Of a stretch of DNA of 64,000 nucleotides, positions 23,352 through 33,995 are shown piece after piece. Each line of letters opens with the position of its first letter. Position 1 is the first letter of the stretch. Source of the DNA: Rhodoferax koreense (GTDB lineage Bacteria; Pseudomonadota; Gammaproteobacteria; Burkholderiales; Burkholderiaceae_C); the NCBI RefSeq assembly GCF_001955695.1, contig NZ_CP019236.1, positions 3,968,001 through 4,032,000 on the forward strand, given 5' to 3'. Under the pieces are notes generated by a model. That model had not been told where the DNA came from, did not search any database, and was given only the letters and a program-made list of their open reading frames with translations. Position numbers and translations under genes: made by a program.

Positions 23352-25015
23352 GCGGCCCCCTTGAACAGCAGGCCCAGCAACTGGCGCGCCGCCGCCGACG
23401 GTACGGCTTGGCCGGCCACCACGGCGCGCGAGAGTTCCGGCAGGCAGGCCTGCACGGCCGGATCGGCGCGGAATGCATTCTTCAGCCCGGCTTCGATCCG
23501 CTCCCACATCCAGGCCAGCGCCTGCTGCTCGCGCCGCGCCGCATGCCGGCCATTGGCCGCCTGCAACGCCTGGAACTGCGTGACGGTCGTCCAGAAGGCA
23601 TCCACGCCGCGGTTGTGCAGGGCGCTGAGCTGCAGCACGCGCGGTTGCCACTGCCTGTCGAAATCCTCCGCCTGGGCATGGCCCATGGCGTTGTTGACCA
23701 GGCCGAACAGCCGCAGGGCCGAGGTGATCTGCGACCCTGCGCGCATGGCGGCATCGGCATCGAGGTCGGCCTTGTTGATGACCACCAGGTCGGCGATTTC
23801 CATCACGCCCTTCTTGATCGCCTGCAGGTCGTCGCCGGCATTGGGCAACTGCATGAGCACGAACATGTCGGTCATGCTGGCCACCGCCGTCTCACTCTGG
23901 CCCACGCCCACGGTTTCGACGATCACCACGTCGTAGCCCGCCGCCTCGCAGACCAGCATCGCCTCGCGCGTCTTCTCGGCCACGCCGCCGAGTGTGCCGC
24001 TGCTCGGGCTCGGCCGGATGTAGGCGCGCTCGTGCACCGAAAGCTTTTCCATGCGCGTCTTGTCGCCGAGGATGGAGCCGCCGGAGACGGTGGAGGACGG
24101 ATCGATGGTGAGCACCGCCACCCGGTGGCCCAGCGCGATCAGGTGCAGTCCCAGCGCCTCGATGAAGGTGGATTTGCCCACGCCCGGCACGCCGCTGATG
24201 CCCAGGCGGAAGGATCTGCCGGTATGCGGCAGCAGGGCCGTGAGCAGTTCGTCCGCCTGCGCGCGATGGTCGGCGCGCGTGGATTCGAGCAGGGTGATGG
24301 CCTTGGCGATCGCGCGGCGCTGGGGGAGCGGGTCGGCGTGGAGGATGCGCTGAGCTTCGACAGGCTCAGCCCCTTCGACTCGGCTCGGGATGATCGGGCG
24401 TGCTTCGACAGGCTCAGCACGAACGGGAGTTGGGGTGGGGATGATGCCATCCCCCGTTCGCCCTGAGCTTGTCGAAGGGCCTGGTTCCGATGCCCTTGCT
24501 TCGACAGGCTCAGCACGAACGGGAGTTGGGGTGGGGATGATGCCCTCCCCCGTTCGCCCTGAGCTTGTCGAAGGGCTTGGTTCCGATGCCCTTGCTTCGA
24601 CAGGCTCAGCACGAACGGGGGTTGATTGAGGCGTTGGGATACGGCCCGCCTCCGTTCGCCCTGAGCCTGTCGAAGGGCTTGGTTGCGGGGCAGATGCTTC
24701 GACAAGCTCAGCACGAACGGTGGAGGGGCCACGATGAGCCCCCGCCCGCGCCAACACCCTCATCCGCTCCCAATCCCCCGCAATCAGCGCTTCCTTCTTC
24801 GCCCGCGACCACCCTTTCACCTGCTGCTCGAACTCGATCGCGCCAGCCCGGGTCTCAAATTCGCCCTGCCAGACCAGCTCCAAAGGCTTACGTGTCGCCA
24901 GATGGCCGCTGTCGCTCACCGCATGCTGCTCCATGCGCGCATCCACGTCGTCCGTGTGCCCGCAGTAATACGAGCCATCGGCGCAACGAAGCAGGTAGAC
25001 AAAAAAAGGCTGCAT
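23348..25015 (-). CDS. meaB: GIY-YIG nuclease - REP-repeat linker - MeaB/ArgK GTPase fusion
   Basis: A continuous 555-codon frame with three parts. Residues 1-90 are a UPF0213-type GIY-YIG domain (FVYLLRCADGSYYCGHT, then KGWSRAKKEALI). Residues of about 97-222 are translated REP-like repeats with a 32-residue period (VRAEPVEA and STSSGRTG). Residues of about 222-555 are the MeaB GTPase that protects methylmalonyl-CoA mutase: Walker A GVPGVGKST at 275-283, GGSILGDKTRM, ETVGVGQSE, NKAD. I see no ATG, GTG or TTG between residue 85 and the Walker A motif, so MeaB must start inside the GIY-YIG part. Met85 (24763) with GGGAG upstream is an alternative that would make a 471-residue protein. Confidence 0.75.
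   Translation of the reverse strand: MQPFFVYLLRCADGSYYCGHTDDVDARMEQHAVSDSGHLATRKPLELVWQGEFETRAGAIEFEQQVKGWSRAKKEALIAGDWERMRVLARAGAHRGPSTVRAELVEASAPQPSPSTGSGRTEAGRIPTPQSTPVRAEPVEARASEPSPSTSSGRTGEGIIPTPTPVRAEPVEARASEPGPSTSSGRTGDGIIPTPTPVRAEPVEARPIIPSRVEGAEPVEAQRILHADPLPQRRAIAKAITLLESTRADHRAQADELLTALLPHTGRSFRLGISGVPGVGKSTFIEALGLHLIALGHRVAVLTIDPSSTVSGGSILGDKTRMEKLSVHERAYIRPSPSSGTLGGVAEKTREAMLVCEAAGYDVVIVETVGVGQSETAVASMTDMFVLMQLPNAGDDLQAIKKGVMEIADLVVINKADLDADAAMRAGSQITSALRLFGLVNNAMGHAQAEDFDRQWQPRVLQLSALHNRGVDAFWTTVTQFQALQAANGRHAARREQQALAWMWERIEAGLKNAFRADPAVQACLPELSRAVVAGQAVPSAAARQLLGLLFKGAA
24354..24720. repeat. REP-like repeat array with 96-bp tandem period
   Basis: Alternating inverted copies of the GCTTCGACAGGCTCAG element and its complement. 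A higher-order unit repeats at 24401, 24497 and 24593 (96 bp, that is 32 codons). Because the period is divisible by three, the array remains open in the meaB frame. It also reads as FVLSLSKQGHRNQALRQAQ-type protein in another frame, a known signature of these repeats in betaproteobacteria. Confidence 0.9.
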
Positions 25016-25028
25016 GGATCAGGGAGAT

Positions 25029-25053
25029 GCTTCGACAGGCTCAGCACGAACGG
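25029..25053. repeat. REP-like element between the mutase and the GIY-YIG/meaB gene
   Basis: A single copy (GCTTCGACAGGCTCAG..., 25029-25053) directly upstream of the GIY-YIG start at 25015. The GIY-YIG segment is thus bracketed by the element on both sides. Confidence 0.85.
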
Positions 25054-25065
25054 AGGAGATGCACC

Positions 25066-27240
25066 TTACGAGACCGCCTTGCGGATCTGCTCCAGCACGT
25101 CCTTCGCGCTGGCCGGGATCGGCGTGCCCGGCCCGTAGATGCCCTTCACGCCAGCCTCGTAAAGCATCTCGTAGTCCTGCCGCGGAATCACGCCGCCGAC
25201 GAAGACGATGATGTCGTCCGCGCCCTGCTTCTTGAGTTCGGCAATGATCGCCGGCACCAGCGTCTTGTGGCCCGCGGCGAGTGTGCTCACGCCGACCGCA
25301 TGCACGTCGTTCTCGATGGCCTGGCGCGCGCATTCCTCGGGGGTCTGGAACAGCGGGCCCATGTCGACGTCGAAGCCGAGGTCGGCGAAGGCCGTGGCCA
25401 CCACCTTGGCACCGCGGTCGTGGCCGTCCTGGCCGAGCTTGGAGATCATCACGCGCGGGCGGCGGCCCTGGGCTTCGGCGAAGGCGTTGATCTCGGTCTT
25501 GAGGTTTTCCCAGCCTTCGGCCGAGTCATAGGCTGCTGCGTACACGCCGGTCACCTTCTGGGTATCGGCGCGGTGGCGCCCGTAGACTTTTTCCAGTGCG
25601 TCGGAGACTTCGCCGACGGTGGCGCGCAGGCGCACGGCCTGGATGCTCAGGTCGAGCAGGTTGCCTTCACCGCTTTCTGCTGCAAAAGTGAGAGCAGCCA
25701 GCGCGCTTTCAACCTGCGCCTGATCGCGTTTTTGCTTGATGTTTTTCAAGCGCGCGATCTGCCCGTCGCGCACGGCCACGTTGTCGATGTCGCGGCTCTC
25801 GATGGCGTCTTCCGTCTTGAGCTTGTATTTGTTGACGCCGACGATCACGTCCTTGCCCGAATCGATGCGTGCCTGTTTCTCGGCCGCCGCCGCTTCGATC
25901 TTCAGCTTGGCCCAACCGCTGTCCACGGCCTTCGTCATGCCACCCATGGCATCGACTTCCTCGATGATGGTCCAGGCGGCATCGGCCATGTCCTGGGTGA
26001 GCTTTTCCATCATGTAGCTGCCGGCCCAGGGATCGATCACATTGGTGATGTGGGTTTCTTCCTGGATGATGAGCTGGGTGTTGCGCGCGATGCGCGCGCT
26101 GAACTCGGTGGGCAGGGCAATGGCCTCGTCGAAGCTGTTGGTGTGCAGGCTCTGCGTGCCGCCGAACACCGCGGCCATGGCCTCGATGGTGGTGCGCACC
26201 ACGTTGTTGTAGGGGTCCTGCTCGGTCAGGCTCCAGCCGCTGGTCTGGCAGTGCGTGCGCAGCATCAGGCTCTTGGCCTTCTTGGCGTCGAAGCCCTTCA
26301 TGATGCGGCACCACAGGAGCCGCGCCGCGCGCATCTTGGCCACCTCGAGGTAGAAGTTCATGCCGATGGCCCAGAAGAAGCTCAGGCGGCCGGCGAATTC
26401 GTCCACGTCCATGCCCTTGGCGATGGCCGTCTTCACGTATTCCTTGCCGTCGGCCAGGGTGAAGGCCAGCTCCAGCGCCTGGTTCGCGCCGGCCTCCTGC
26501 ATGTGGTAGCCGCTGATGCTGATCGAGTTGAACTTCGGCATCTTCTGCGCCGTGTATTCGATGATGTCGCCGATGATGCGCATGCTCGGCTCGGGCGGGT
26601 AGATGTAGGTGTTTCGGACCATGAACTCCTTGAGGATGTCGTTCTGGATGGTCCCGCTCAACTGGTCCTGCGCCACGCCCTGCTCTTCCGCCGCCACCAC
26701 GTAGCCGGCCAGCACCGGCAGCACCGCGCCGTTCATGGTCATGGAGACGCTGACCTTGTCCAGCGGGATCTGGTCGAACAGGATCTTCATGTCCTCCACG
26801 CTGTCGATGGCCACGCCGGCCTTGCCGACATCGCCGGTCACGCGCGGATGGTCGCTGTCGTAGCCGCGGTGCGTGGCCAGGTCGAACGCCACGGAGACGC
26901 CCTGCCCGCCGGCGGCCAGCGCCTTGCGGTAGAAGGCGTTCGATTCCTCGGCCGTGGAGAAGCCCGCATATTGCCGAATGGTCCAGGGCCGCACCGCGTA
27001 CATGGTCGCCTGGGGGCCGCGGATGTAGGGCTCGAAGCCGGGCAAGGTGTTGGTGTAGGCAAGGCCGGCCGTGTCCTCGGCGGTGTAGAGCGGCTTGACC
27101 ATGATGCCGTCCGGCGTGAGCCAGCCGAGCGCGGCCACGTCGCCGCCAGGCGCCGACTTGGCGGCGGCCTTGGCCCATGCGGCCAGGTCGGATGGATTGA
27201 ATTCGGCTTGGGCAGGGGAATCAGCTTGGGGGCTTGGCAT
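25066..27240 (-). CDS. scpA: Methylmalonyl-CoA mutase (B12-dependent)
   Basis: Interconverts (R)-methylmalonyl-CoA and succinyl-CoA. It is 724 residues long, a full-length single-chain mutase. The N-terminal TIM-barrel domain binds substrate ([30 protein letters not shown]). The C-terminal B12-binding domain has the DxHxxG motif (DGHDRG) with cobalt-ligand His607. Its chaperone MeaB is encoded immediately downstream and the carboxylase further along, making a propionyl-CoA to succinyl-CoA route. Start at ATG 27240. Confidence 0.96.
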   Translation of the reverse strand: MPSPQADSPAQAEFNPSDLAAWAKAAAKSAPGGDVAALGWLTPDGIMVKPLYTAEDTAGLAYTNTLPGFEPYIRGPQATMYAVRPWTIRQYAGFSTAEESNAFYRKALAAGGQGVSVAFDLATHRGYDSDHPRVTGDVGKAGVAIDSVEDMKILFDQIPLDKVSVSMTMNGAVLPVLAGYVVAAEEQGVAQDQLSGTIQNDILKEFMVRNTYIYPPEPSMRIIGDIIEYTAQKMPKFNSISISGYHMQEAGANQALELAFTLADGKEYVKTAIAKGMDVDEFAGRLSFFWAIGMNFYLEVAKMRAARLLWCRIMKGFDAKKAKSLMLRTHCQTSGWSLTEQDPYNNVVRTTIEAMAAVFGGTQSLHTNSFDEAIALPTEFSARIARNTQLIIQEETHITNVIDPWAGSYMMEKLTQDMADAAWTIIEEVDAMGGMTKAVDSGWAKLKIEAAAAEKQARIDSGKDVIVGVNKYKLKTEDAIESRDIDNVAVRDGQIARLKNIKQKRDQAQVESALAALTFAAESGEGNLLDLSIQAVRLRATVGEVSDALEKVYGRHRADTQKVTGVYAAAYDSAEGWENLKTEINAFAEAQGRRPRVMISKLGQDGHDRGAKVVATAFADLGFDVDMGPLFQTPEECARQAIENDVHAVGVSTLAAGHKTLVPAIIAELKKQGADDIIVFVGGVIPRQDYEMLYEAGVKGIYGPGTPIPASAKDVLEQIRKAVS

Positions 27241-27287
27241 GCGCGTCTCTCTCGTTCCACGGGTTTTCCACGGTCCGCGGAAGTCTA

Positions 27288-27308
27288 CATCATTTATAAT
27301 TATTGATG
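27288..27308. promoter_or_regulatory. Imperfect palindrome in mutase-gntR divergent promoter
   Basis: A 21-bp AT-rich imperfect dyad with arms CATCA and TGATG lies in the 96-bp divergent region between the mutase and the GntR-family gene. It is the only AT-rich stretch there and a reasonable binding site for the adjacent regulator. Confidence 0.4.
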
Positions 27309-27336
27309 CAAAATTTTGTTTGAGTAAAATCCAGCC

Positions 27337-27972
27337 ATGGCTGCCTTGACCCTGACCCCCCGCGCGCTCTACGAAGAAGTGGCGGAACTGCTGCGCCAGC
27401 GCATCTTCAACCGCGAACTGGCGCCGGGCAGCTGGATCGACGAACTCAAGCTCGCCGAGGAATACGGCATCAGCCGCACACCGCTGCGCGAGGCGCTGAA
27501 GGTGCTGGCGACCGAGGGCCTGGTGACCATGAAGGTGCGGCGCGGCGCGTATGTGACCGAGGTGTCCGAACGCGACCTGGCCGACGTCTACCATCTCCTG
27601 AGCCTGCTGGAGAGCGACGCCGCGGGCGTGGTGGCTGCGCGCGCCACCGATGCGCAGCTCGAGGAATTGCAGGCCCTGCATGCCGAACTCGAAGCCGCCG
27701 TGGCGGATCGGGAGGCGTTCTTCGCCGTCAACGAACGCTTTCACATGCGCCTGCTCGAGATCGCCGACAACCGCTGGCGCGACCAGATGGTGGCCGACCT
27801 GCGCAAGGTGATGAAGCTCAACCGGCACAACTCGCTGCTCAAGTCCGGGCGGATCCAGGAATCCCTGCAGGAGCATGCCGAGGTCATGCGCGCACTGCTG
27901 GCACGCGACGCGCCGGCGGCGATGCAGCGCATGCAGGCGCATTTCCGAAGCGGTCTGGAAGCCGCGATCTGA
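27337..27972 (+). CDS. GntR/FCD-family transcriptional regulator
   Basis: A 211-residue regulator. The N-terminal winged helix (about 8-75) has the GntR pattern ([25 protein letters not shown] cut at usual positions). The C-terminal FCD domain (about 85-205) has candidate metal-binding residues, including the His in [10 protein letters not shown]. It is divergent from methylmalonyl-CoA mutase, so it probably controls propionate or branched-chain catabolic genes in response to an acyl-CoA or organic acid. Confidence 0.88.
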   Translation: MAALTLTPRALYEEVAELLRQRIFNRELAPGSWIDELKLAEEYGISRTPLREALKVLATEGLVTMKVRRGAYVTEVSERDLADVYHLLSLLESDAAGVVAARATDAQLEELQALHAELEAAVADREAFFAVNERFHMRLLEIADNRWRDQMVADLRKVMKLNRHNSLLKSGRIQESLQEHAEVMRALLARDAPAAMQRMQAHFRSGLEAAI

Positions 27973-28125
27973 ACGAAACCCCCTCGCCTCGCGGCGTTGC
28001 GACCCGCTGCCACAGACGGACCGCAACGCCGTCAAGTTGTGCAGCTGGTTACCAAATGTTATCTTCTCGATGTCTTGAGCCCTTTCCAGCCTCTGCGTGA
28101 GAGCGCAGCCATCACGAGGATGACC

Positions 28126-29022
28126 ATGACTTCAGCCGAACTCCTGGACAAGTTTTCCGTGTTTCCGCGTGACGTCGAGAACATCCGCGCCGCCGGCCGG
28201 ATGATCACACCGCAACTCGAGGCCTTCGTCGAGCAATGGTACGTCTGGCTGCGCGGCCAGCCCGAGTACGCGCAGTTCTTTCCCGACGGCGGCAACCAGG
28301 CCCGCGTCAGCCAGTTGCAGGTCAGGCACTGGCAGGAATTCTTCGCCGCCGAAGTGAACGACTTCTACGTGGCGCGCCGCACCCACATCGGCGCGGTGCA
28401 TGCCCACATCGAGCTGCCCAACGACATCTACTTCGCCGGCATGGGCCGCTGGTTCCAGTTGATCATCGAAACGCTGCGCAGCCAGGGCGTGCCGGCCGAC
28501 GAACTGCTGGACATGTCCGTCTCGATCAACAAGCTCATCAAGCTCGACACCTTCCTGGTCATCGACACCATCGCCCGCATCGCGCGCGAACGCATCGCCG
28601 ACCACAGCCGCGCCATGATGGAGATGTCCACCCCGGTCACGCCGATCTGGGAAGGCATCCTGCTGCTGCCGCTGGTGGGCATCATCGACTCCACGCGCAC
28701 CGCCGAGATCATGAACAAGACGCTGACCAAGATCGCCGAGAGCCGCTCGCGCGTGTTCGTGCTCGACATCAGCGGCGTGGCCTCGGTCGACACCGGCGTG
28801 GCCAACCAGTTGATCAAGATCACCAAGGCCACGCGGCTGATGGGTTGCGAGTCGATCATCTCCGGCGTGTCGCCATCGATCGCGCGGACCATGGTCGAAC
28901 TCGGTGTGTCGATCGGCGAAGTCAAGACCACCGCCACGCTGCGCGACGCGTTCGAACTCGCGCTCAAGGCCGTCGGCGTGGTCGACCTGGGCCACGGCCA
29001 CCGCGCGGGTATCGGCCACTGA
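28126..29022 (+). CDS. rsbR: RsbR-type stressosome protein with N-terminal sensor globin
   Basis: Stressosome core protein of 298 residues. The globin-coupled sensor domain (about 1-155) carries His92 in [11 protein letters not shown], the position of the proximal heme ligand in globin-coupled sensors. The C-terminal STAS domain (about 168-285) has the RsbR signature [11 protein letters not shown]. Ser189 and Thr223 align with B. subtilis RsbRA Thr171 and Thr205 and keep the same 34-residue spacing. The ATG at 28126 has GAGG six bases upstream. Expected function: oxygen or redox sensing that controls RsbT release. Confidence 0.85.
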   Translation: MTSAELLDKFSVFPRDVENIRAAGRMITPQLEAFVEQWYVWLRGQPEYAQFFPDGGNQARVSQLQVRHWQEFFAAEVNDFYVARRTHIGAVHAHIELPNDIYFAGMGRWFQLIIETLRSQGVPADELLDMSVSINKLIKLDTFLVIDTIARIARERIADHSRAMMEMSTPVTPIWEGILLLPLVGIIDSTRTAEIMNKTLTKIAESRSRVFVLDISGVASVDTGVANQLIKITKATRLMGCESIISGVSPSIARTMVELGVSIGEVKTTATLRDAFELALKAVGVVDLGHGHRAGIGH

Positions 29023-29030
29023 GGCAGGCC

Positions 29031-29402
29031 ATGTCCGCCCAAGCCACGGCCGGTGTATCCATGACCCAGGCCCAGGGTTGCCTGGTGATCACCCTGCAGG
29101 CCGATCTGACCGACGAGGCCTTCGGCGGCGTGCATCGGGCGGTGACCGAACGCCTGGTGGAAAGCCAGCTCGACGCGGCGATCTTCGATTTCTCCGGTGT
29201 GCAGATCCTCGACGCCTACGAGTTCGACCGCTTCGCCCGGCTGGCTCGGGTCGCCGGCCTGCTGGGTGCGCGCGTGGTGCTGGTCGGCCTGACCCCCGGC
29301 ATTGCGGCCTTCCTGGCCCATGCCGACGTCGACACCGAGGGCATGCGCTTCTGCCTGCAGATGGAGGACGCCTTCGCCCTCCTCGCCAGGCGCCAGACTT
29401 AA
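29031..29402 (+). CDS. rsbS: RsbS-like STAS protein
   Basis: Single STAS domain of 123 residues, eight bases after rsbR. In RsbS this protein builds the stressosome core and is phosphorylated on a serine by RsbT. The equivalent motif reads [11 protein letters not shown], with Ala62 where Ser is expected, so the normal phosphosite appears to be missing. Identity as RsbS comes mainly from gene order. Confidence 0.8.
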   Translation: MSAQATAGVSMTQAQGCLVITLQADLTDEAFGGVHRAVTERLVESQLDAAIFDFSGVQILDAYEFDRFARLARVAGLLGARVVLVGLTPGIAAFLAHADVDTEGMRFCLQMEDAFALLARRQT

Positions 29403-29410
29403 GGCTGGTC

Positions 29411-30475
29411 ATGCACGCAGCCCTCGGCAAGCCCGTCTGCTTCCGGCTCCAGTCGAGCCTGGATCTGCGCGTGGCGGTGCTGGAAGTGCCCCGCCTGCCC
29501 TGCCTCGCGCGTTTCAACAAAGTCGACCAGACGCTGGTGGCCACCGTGGTGGCCGAACTCGGCAGCAACATCCTCAAGTACGCAGGCGCAGGCCAGTTGC
29601 GCGTGCAGGGCGTGCACGACGGCCTGCGCAGCGGCGTGGAACTGGTGGCCGAAGACCACGGCCCCGGCATCGCGGACATCCCGAAAGCCATGCAGGAGCA
29701 CTACAGCTCGTCGGGCAGCCTGGGCATGGGCCTGTCGGGCGTGCAGCGCATGGTGTCGGAGCTGGACGTGGTCTCTACCCCCGGCCGGGGCACGCGCATC
29801 GTCGCGCGCAAGTGGGACCCGTCGTACCCGCGCACGGCCGACCGCGCGAGCATCGCCGGTGTGCCAGCCCTCGGCGAGAGTACGTCGAACCAGCTGCGCC
29901 TGGAGATCGGCACCGCCAACCGCCCCTGTTATCCGGAGCACGTGTCGGGCGACAGCACACTGGTGCTGCCCGTCGCCGGCGGCATGCTGCTGGCCTGCAT
30001 CGACGCCTCGGGCCACGGCAAGGCCGCCCATCTGCTGGCGCAGCGATTGACCGAAGGCGTGCGCGCGGCGGCCAGCCCCGACCTGGCGCGGCTGCTGCGC
30101 ACCCTGCACACCCTGGCCGTGGGCAGCATCGGCGCGGCCGTTTCGCTGGCCTTCGTCGACACGGCCGGCGCCGAACTGCGCTTCGCCGGCATCGGCAACA
30201 TCCGTATCCGGTGCCTCGGCCAGACGCCCTGGACCGGCATCGCCCGAGACGGCGTGCTTGGCGAGCGGTTTCCCTCACCCGATGTGCAGCGTTTCGAGCT
30301 GCATGCCGAGGACCTGGTACTGATGTACTCCGACGGCGTGCGCCAATCGCTGAGCAGCCAGGCCATGGCGCGGCTGCACCTGAGCTCGGCGCAGCAGATC
30401 GCCGACAACCTCCTGCGGCAGGCCGGCCGCAGCACGGACGATGCGAGTTGCATCGTGGTGAAATGTCGGCGCTAG
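29411..30475 (+). CDS. Fused RsbT-RsbX: anti-sigma-type kinase plus PP2C-type phosphatase
   Basis: A 354-residue protein in two parts. Residues of about 1-140 are an RsbT-like HATPase: N box [11 protein letters not shown]1 box DHGPGI, G2 region [14 protein letters not shown]. Residues of about 155-354 are an RsbX/SpoIIE-like serine phosphatase: [39 protein letters not shown]. The kinase and phosphatase acting on stressosome STAS proteins are usually separate genes. It starts at ATG 29411, eight bases after rsbS. Confidence 0.82.
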   Translation: MHAALGKPVCFRLQSSLDLRVAVLEVPRLPCLARFNKVDQTLVATVVAELGSNILKYAGAGQLRVQGVHDGLRSGVELVAEDHGPGIADIPKAMQEHYSSSGSLGMGLSGVQRMVSELDVVSTPGRGTRIVARKWDPSYPRTADRASIAGVPALGESTSNQLRLEIGTANRPCYPEHVSGDSTLVLPVAGGMLLACIDASGHGKAAHLLAQRLTEGVRAAASPDLARLLRTLHTLAVGSIGAAVSLAFVDTAGAELRFAGIGNIRIRCLGQTPWTGIARDGVLGERFPSPDVQRFELHAEDLVLMYSDGVRQSLSSQAMARLHLSSAQQIADNLLRQAGRSTDDASCIVVKCRR

Positions 30476-33400
30476 CCTGGATCGGACGCGTCGTGCTGCA
30501 TGGGCCGGACGCGTACCTCGAGGCGCGCCGCAAGGTCCACCAGGCGCTGCTCACGCTGGAAGGCACGTCGGGCCACGCCTCCCATGTCGCGCACTGCACA
30601 CTGATCGCCTCCTGTGTGTCCGAGATGTGCCGCTGGCTGCGGCAGGCTGGCGCCGCGGCCGGGGCCCAGCAGCCGGCGAGCATCGAGATGGCGTGCGAGA
30701 ACGGGCCTGGCGGCGCCCGCGCCGTGGTGAGTTTCGTATCGACCGCGCCGTTGCCCGCCACGCCGGTGCAGCTCTCGCGTTTCAGCACCACGGCCGAGCG
30801 CTTCGAGGCCGCCGGGCGGCATGAGTTGCGCCTGGGCTTTCCCCTGTCGCAAGGCATCGCCGCCGACGCGCTGCCGGGCCTGCAGGCGATGTTCGCCGAA
30901 CGTTCGCGCGACGAATTGTTCGCCGAATCCCAGCGCTCCGACCGCGACATGCGCCAGCTCGTCGAGCAGCAACGCGCCATCTTCGAGAACACCCCCTCGG
31001 GCGTGATCTTCACGGCCGATGGCCTGATCAAACAGCTCAACCGCGGCTTCGCCGAAATCCTGCGCGGCAGCGAAGCCGCGCTGCTGGGCCAGCGTACGCA
31101 GGTGATGTTCGACGGCCCCGAAAGCTACGCCGCCTTCGGCGCGGAGGTCGGCCCGATCCTCGCGCTGGGCGAGGCGGTCAAGCTGGAATGGACGCTGCGC
31201 CGCCTCGACGGCGAGATGTTCGCCGGCATGGTCTCGGGCCGTGGCATCCAGCTCGAAGGATTCCAGCGCGCGGCGATCTGGGTCATCGAAGACATCAGCG
31301 AACGCAAGCAGCTGCAGGCGCGCTTGGCGGACCAGGTGGCGTTCCAGAAAGTGCTGCTGGACACGATTCCGGTGGCCGTGTTCTACAAGGACGCGGATGG
31401 CCGTTACATGGGCTTCAACCGCGGCTACACGGAAAGCCAGGGTCTGATCACCGAGGAGATGATCGGCAAGACCGTGCTCGACCTGGAGGGGCTGCCGCTG
31501 CCGGAACGGCAGGTGCAGATGAAGGAAGACGAGCAGGTCATCCATGGCGGATTGGTCCTGCGCCAGGTCATGCCCCGGCGCTTCGTGGACGGCGAGATGC
31601 ACGAGACGGTGACCTGGAAGCGCGGCTTCCGCAAGCAGGATGGAACGCCCGGCGGCCTGATCTGCGCCTTCGTCGACATCACCGACCAAAAGCGCAGCCA
31701 GGAAGCGCTGCAGCTTGCCAAGGAAGCCGCGGACGCGGCCAACCAGGCCAAGAGCGACTTCCTGGCCAACATGAGCCATGAGATCCGCACGCCGATGAAC
31801 GCCATCATCGGCATGAGCCATCTCGCGCTCAAGACCGCGCTCGATCCGCGCCAGCGCGACTACATCCAGAAGATCCAGCAGTCGGGCCAGCACCTGCTCG
31901 GCATCCTGAACGACATCCTCGATTTCTCCAAGGTGGAGGCCGGCAAGCTGGTGATCGAGCAGGTGCCCTTCGAGCTCGACAGGGTGCTGGAGAACGTCGC
32001 CGGCGTGGTGGCCGACAAGGCCCAAGGCAAGGGACTGGAACTGGTCTGCGACCTGCCGGCCGAGGTGCCGCAAAGCCTGCTCGGCGACCCTTTGCGGCTG
32101 AGCCAGATCCTGATCAACTACACCAACAACGCGATCAAGTTCACCGAGAAGGGCGAGATCGACATCGTGGTCCGGGCCGAGGAACGCACCGCGCATGACG
32201 TGCTGCTGCGCTTCGAGGTGCACGACACCGGCATCGGCCTGACGCCGGAACAGATCGCGCGGCTGTTCCAGAGCTTCCAGCAGGCCGATACCTCGACCAC
32301 GCGCCAGTACGGCGGCACCGGCCTGGGACTGGCCATCAGCAAGCGCCTGGCGCAGCTGATGGGCGGTGACGTGGGTGTGCGCAGCGTGCCCGGCCAGGGC
32401 TCGACCTTCTGGTTCACCGCGCGCCTGGGGCTGGGCCGGCGCCAGCAGCCACGGCTGATGCCGCACATCGACCTGCGCGGCCTGCGCGTGCTGGTGGTGG
32501 ACGACAACGACAACGCGGCCACGGTGCTGTCCGAGATGCTGGCCGCGCTCGGCTTCGCGGTGACGGTGGCGCATTCGGGGGCGCAGGCGGTGGAACTCGT
32601 GCGCCAGGCCGCGGCCGAAGGTGGTGGCTTCGACGTGGCCACGCTCGATTGGCAGATGCCCGGCCTGTCGGGCGTGGAGACGGCCGAACGCATCGAGGCG
32701 CTGGGTCTGGCCCGTGCCCCGCGGCTGGTCATGGTGACCGCCTACGGGCGCGACGATCTGGCGCGCCAACAGACGATCACCGTGGCCGAGTGGCTGCTCA
32801 AGCCGGTGAGCGCCTCGGTGCTGTTCAACACCATGATGCGGGTGCTGGGCCACGACAAGGCGCCGAAGGCCTTGAACGACTTCGCCGCAGCGACCGCCTC
32901 CCAGGCGCTGGCCGCGCTGGCGCCACTGCGCGGCGCACGCATCCTGCTGGTGGAAGACAACGAACTCAACCAGCAGGTGGCGAGCGAACTGCTGCAGGAC
33001 GCCGGGTTCGAGGTCGATGTGGCCGACAACGGCCAGGTGGCGCTCGACAAGGTGACCGCGGCCCGCGCGCGACGGCAGCTCTACGACGTGGTGCTCATGG
33101 ACATGCAGATGCCGGTGATGGACGGCGTCACTGCCGCAGGCCTCCTGCGCCGCGAACCCGCGCTGGCGGCGATGCCGATCCTGGCCATGACCGCCAATGC
33201 GATGCAGATCGACCGCGAGCGCTGCCTTGCCGCGGGCATGAACGACTTCGTGACCAAGCCGATCGACCCCGATGCCCTGTGGCTGGCGCTGAGCCGCTGG
33301 ATTCGCCTGCGCGACGGCCTGGGCGTACCTGCGCCGGTAGCCCCACCGCCCGCGCAGGCCTCCACCGAAAACCACATCCCCCGCCACATCCCCGACCTGG

Positions 33401-33978
33401 ACACCCAGCTCGGCCTGCGGCGGGTGATGGGCAAGGAATCCCTGTACCTGAGCATGCTGCACAAGTTCGTGGCCGGCCAGGGCATGGCGACCGCGCAGAT
33501 CCGCAGCGCACTCGACGGCGGGCAACGCGAGCTGGCGTTGCGCCTGGCCCACACGCTGCGCGGACTGGCCGGCAACATCGGCGCCAGCGCGCTGCAACAG
33601 GCAGCCGGAGATGCCGAGCGGGCCATGGCCCAGGGCGAGGACGTGGACACGGTCGATGCGTTGCTGATGGCCCTGGAGCGCGCCCTGGCGACCATCGTCC
33701 AGCCACTGGCCGTGGCGCTGGCCGGGCCGGCTCCGGTGGCATCGGCGATACCTGCGGCACAGGCCAAAGCCGTGCCGGCGGAACACGTCGGCCCCGTGCT
33801 CGCGCGGCTGCGCGCACTGCTCGACGATGCCGATCCCGAGGCCGGCGACTACTTCAGCGAACACAGCCAGATGTTGCGCGAGGCCCTTGGCCAGGCCCAT
33901 GGCGAAGTGCAGGCCGCAATCAGCGGCTACGACTTCGAGGAAGCACTCCATACGCTGGAGATCGCCGCACCCCGTTAG
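30463..33978 (+). CDS. Hybrid histidine kinase with two PAS, two receivers and Hpt
   Basis: A 1171-residue soluble kinase overlapping the RsbT-X gene by 13 bases. An N-terminal region of about 150 residues is unassigned. PAS domains lie at about 165-285 ([17 protein letters not shown]) and 290-415 ([19 protein letters not shown]). HisKA has His439, followed by HATPase_c. Receiver 1 has Asp729 ([11 protein letters not shown]) and receiver 2 Asp880 ([11 protein letters not shown]). The Hpt domain has His1030 ([10 protein letters not shown]). There is no membrane segment. Its position suggests it is the output or partner of the stressosome module; no separate response regulator follows. Confidence 0.9.
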   Translation: MSALAWIGRVVLHGPDAYLEARRKVHQALLTLEGTSGHASHVAHCTLIASCVSEMCRWLRQAGAAAGAQQPASIEMACENGPGGARAVVSFVSTAPLPATPVQLSRFSTTAERFEAAGRHELRLGFPLSQGIAADALPGLQAMFAERSRDELFAESQRSDRDMRQLVEQQRAIFENTPSGVIFTADGLIKQLNRGFAEILRGSEAALLGQRTQVMFDGPESYAAFGAEVGPILALGEAVKLEWTLRRLDGEMFAGMVSGRGIQLEGFQRAAIWVIEDISERKQLQARLADQVAFQKVLLDTIPVAVFYKDADGRYMGFNRGYTESQGLITEEMIGKTVLDLEGLPLPERQVQMKEDEQVIHGGLVLRQVMPRRFVDGEMHETVTWKRGFRKQDGTPGGLICAFVDITDQKRSQEALQLAKEAADAANQAKSDFLANMSHEIRTPMNAIIGMSHLALKTALDPRQRDYIQKIQQSGQHLLGILNDILDFSKVEAGKLVIEQVPFELDRVLENVAGVVADKAQGKGLELVCDLPAEVPQSLLGDPLRLSQILINYTNNAIKFTEKGEIDIVVRAEERTAHDVLLRFEVHDTGIGLTPEQIARLFQSFQQADTSTTRQYGGTGLGLAISKRLAQLMGGDVGVRSVPGQGSTFWFTARLGLGRRQQPRLMPHIDLRGLRVLVVDDNDNAATVLSEMLAALGFAVTVAHSGAQAVELVRQAAAEGGGFDVATLDWQMPGLSGVETAERIEALGLARAPRLVMVTAYGRDDLARQQTITVAEWLLKPVSASVLFNTMMRVLGHDKAPKALNDFAAATASQALAALAPLRGARILLVEDNELNQQVASELLQDAGFEVDVADNGQVALDKVTAARARRQLYDVVLMDMQMPVMDGVTAAGLLRREPALAAMPILAMTANAMQIDRERCLAAGMNDFVTKPIDPDALWLALSRWIRLRDGLGVPAPVAPPPAQASTENHIPRHIPDLDTQLGLRRVMGKESLYLSMLHKFVAGQGMATAQIRSALDGGQRELALRLAHTLRGLAGNIGASALQQAAGDAERAMAQGEDVDTVDALLMALERALATIVQPLAVALAGPAPVASAIPAAQAKAVPAEHVGPVLARLRALLDDADPEAGDYFSEHSQMLREALGQAHGEVQAAISGYDFEEALHTLEIAAPR

Positions 33979-33995
33979 TCAGGCAGCGGCTTCGG

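Noticed and set aside
24354..24720. CRISPR-like regular spacing (96 bp)
   Set aside because: The units are inverted pairs of a mobile REP-like element with nearly identical intervening sequence; there are no unique spacers and no cas genes.
24565..27306. Long plus-strand frame opposite methylmalonyl-CoA mutase
   Set aside because: Shadow of the mutase gene; its start region is only translated repeat sequence.
27997..28125. Upstream extension of the RsbR frame
   Set aside because: The frame is open, but the extra residues do not resemble globin sensors and the ATG at 28126 has the properly spaced GAGG site.
30472..33951. Long minus-strand frame opposite the hybrid kinase
   Set aside because: His/Ala/Gly-rich translation typical of antisense shadow frames; the kinase domains on the plus strand are unambiguous.
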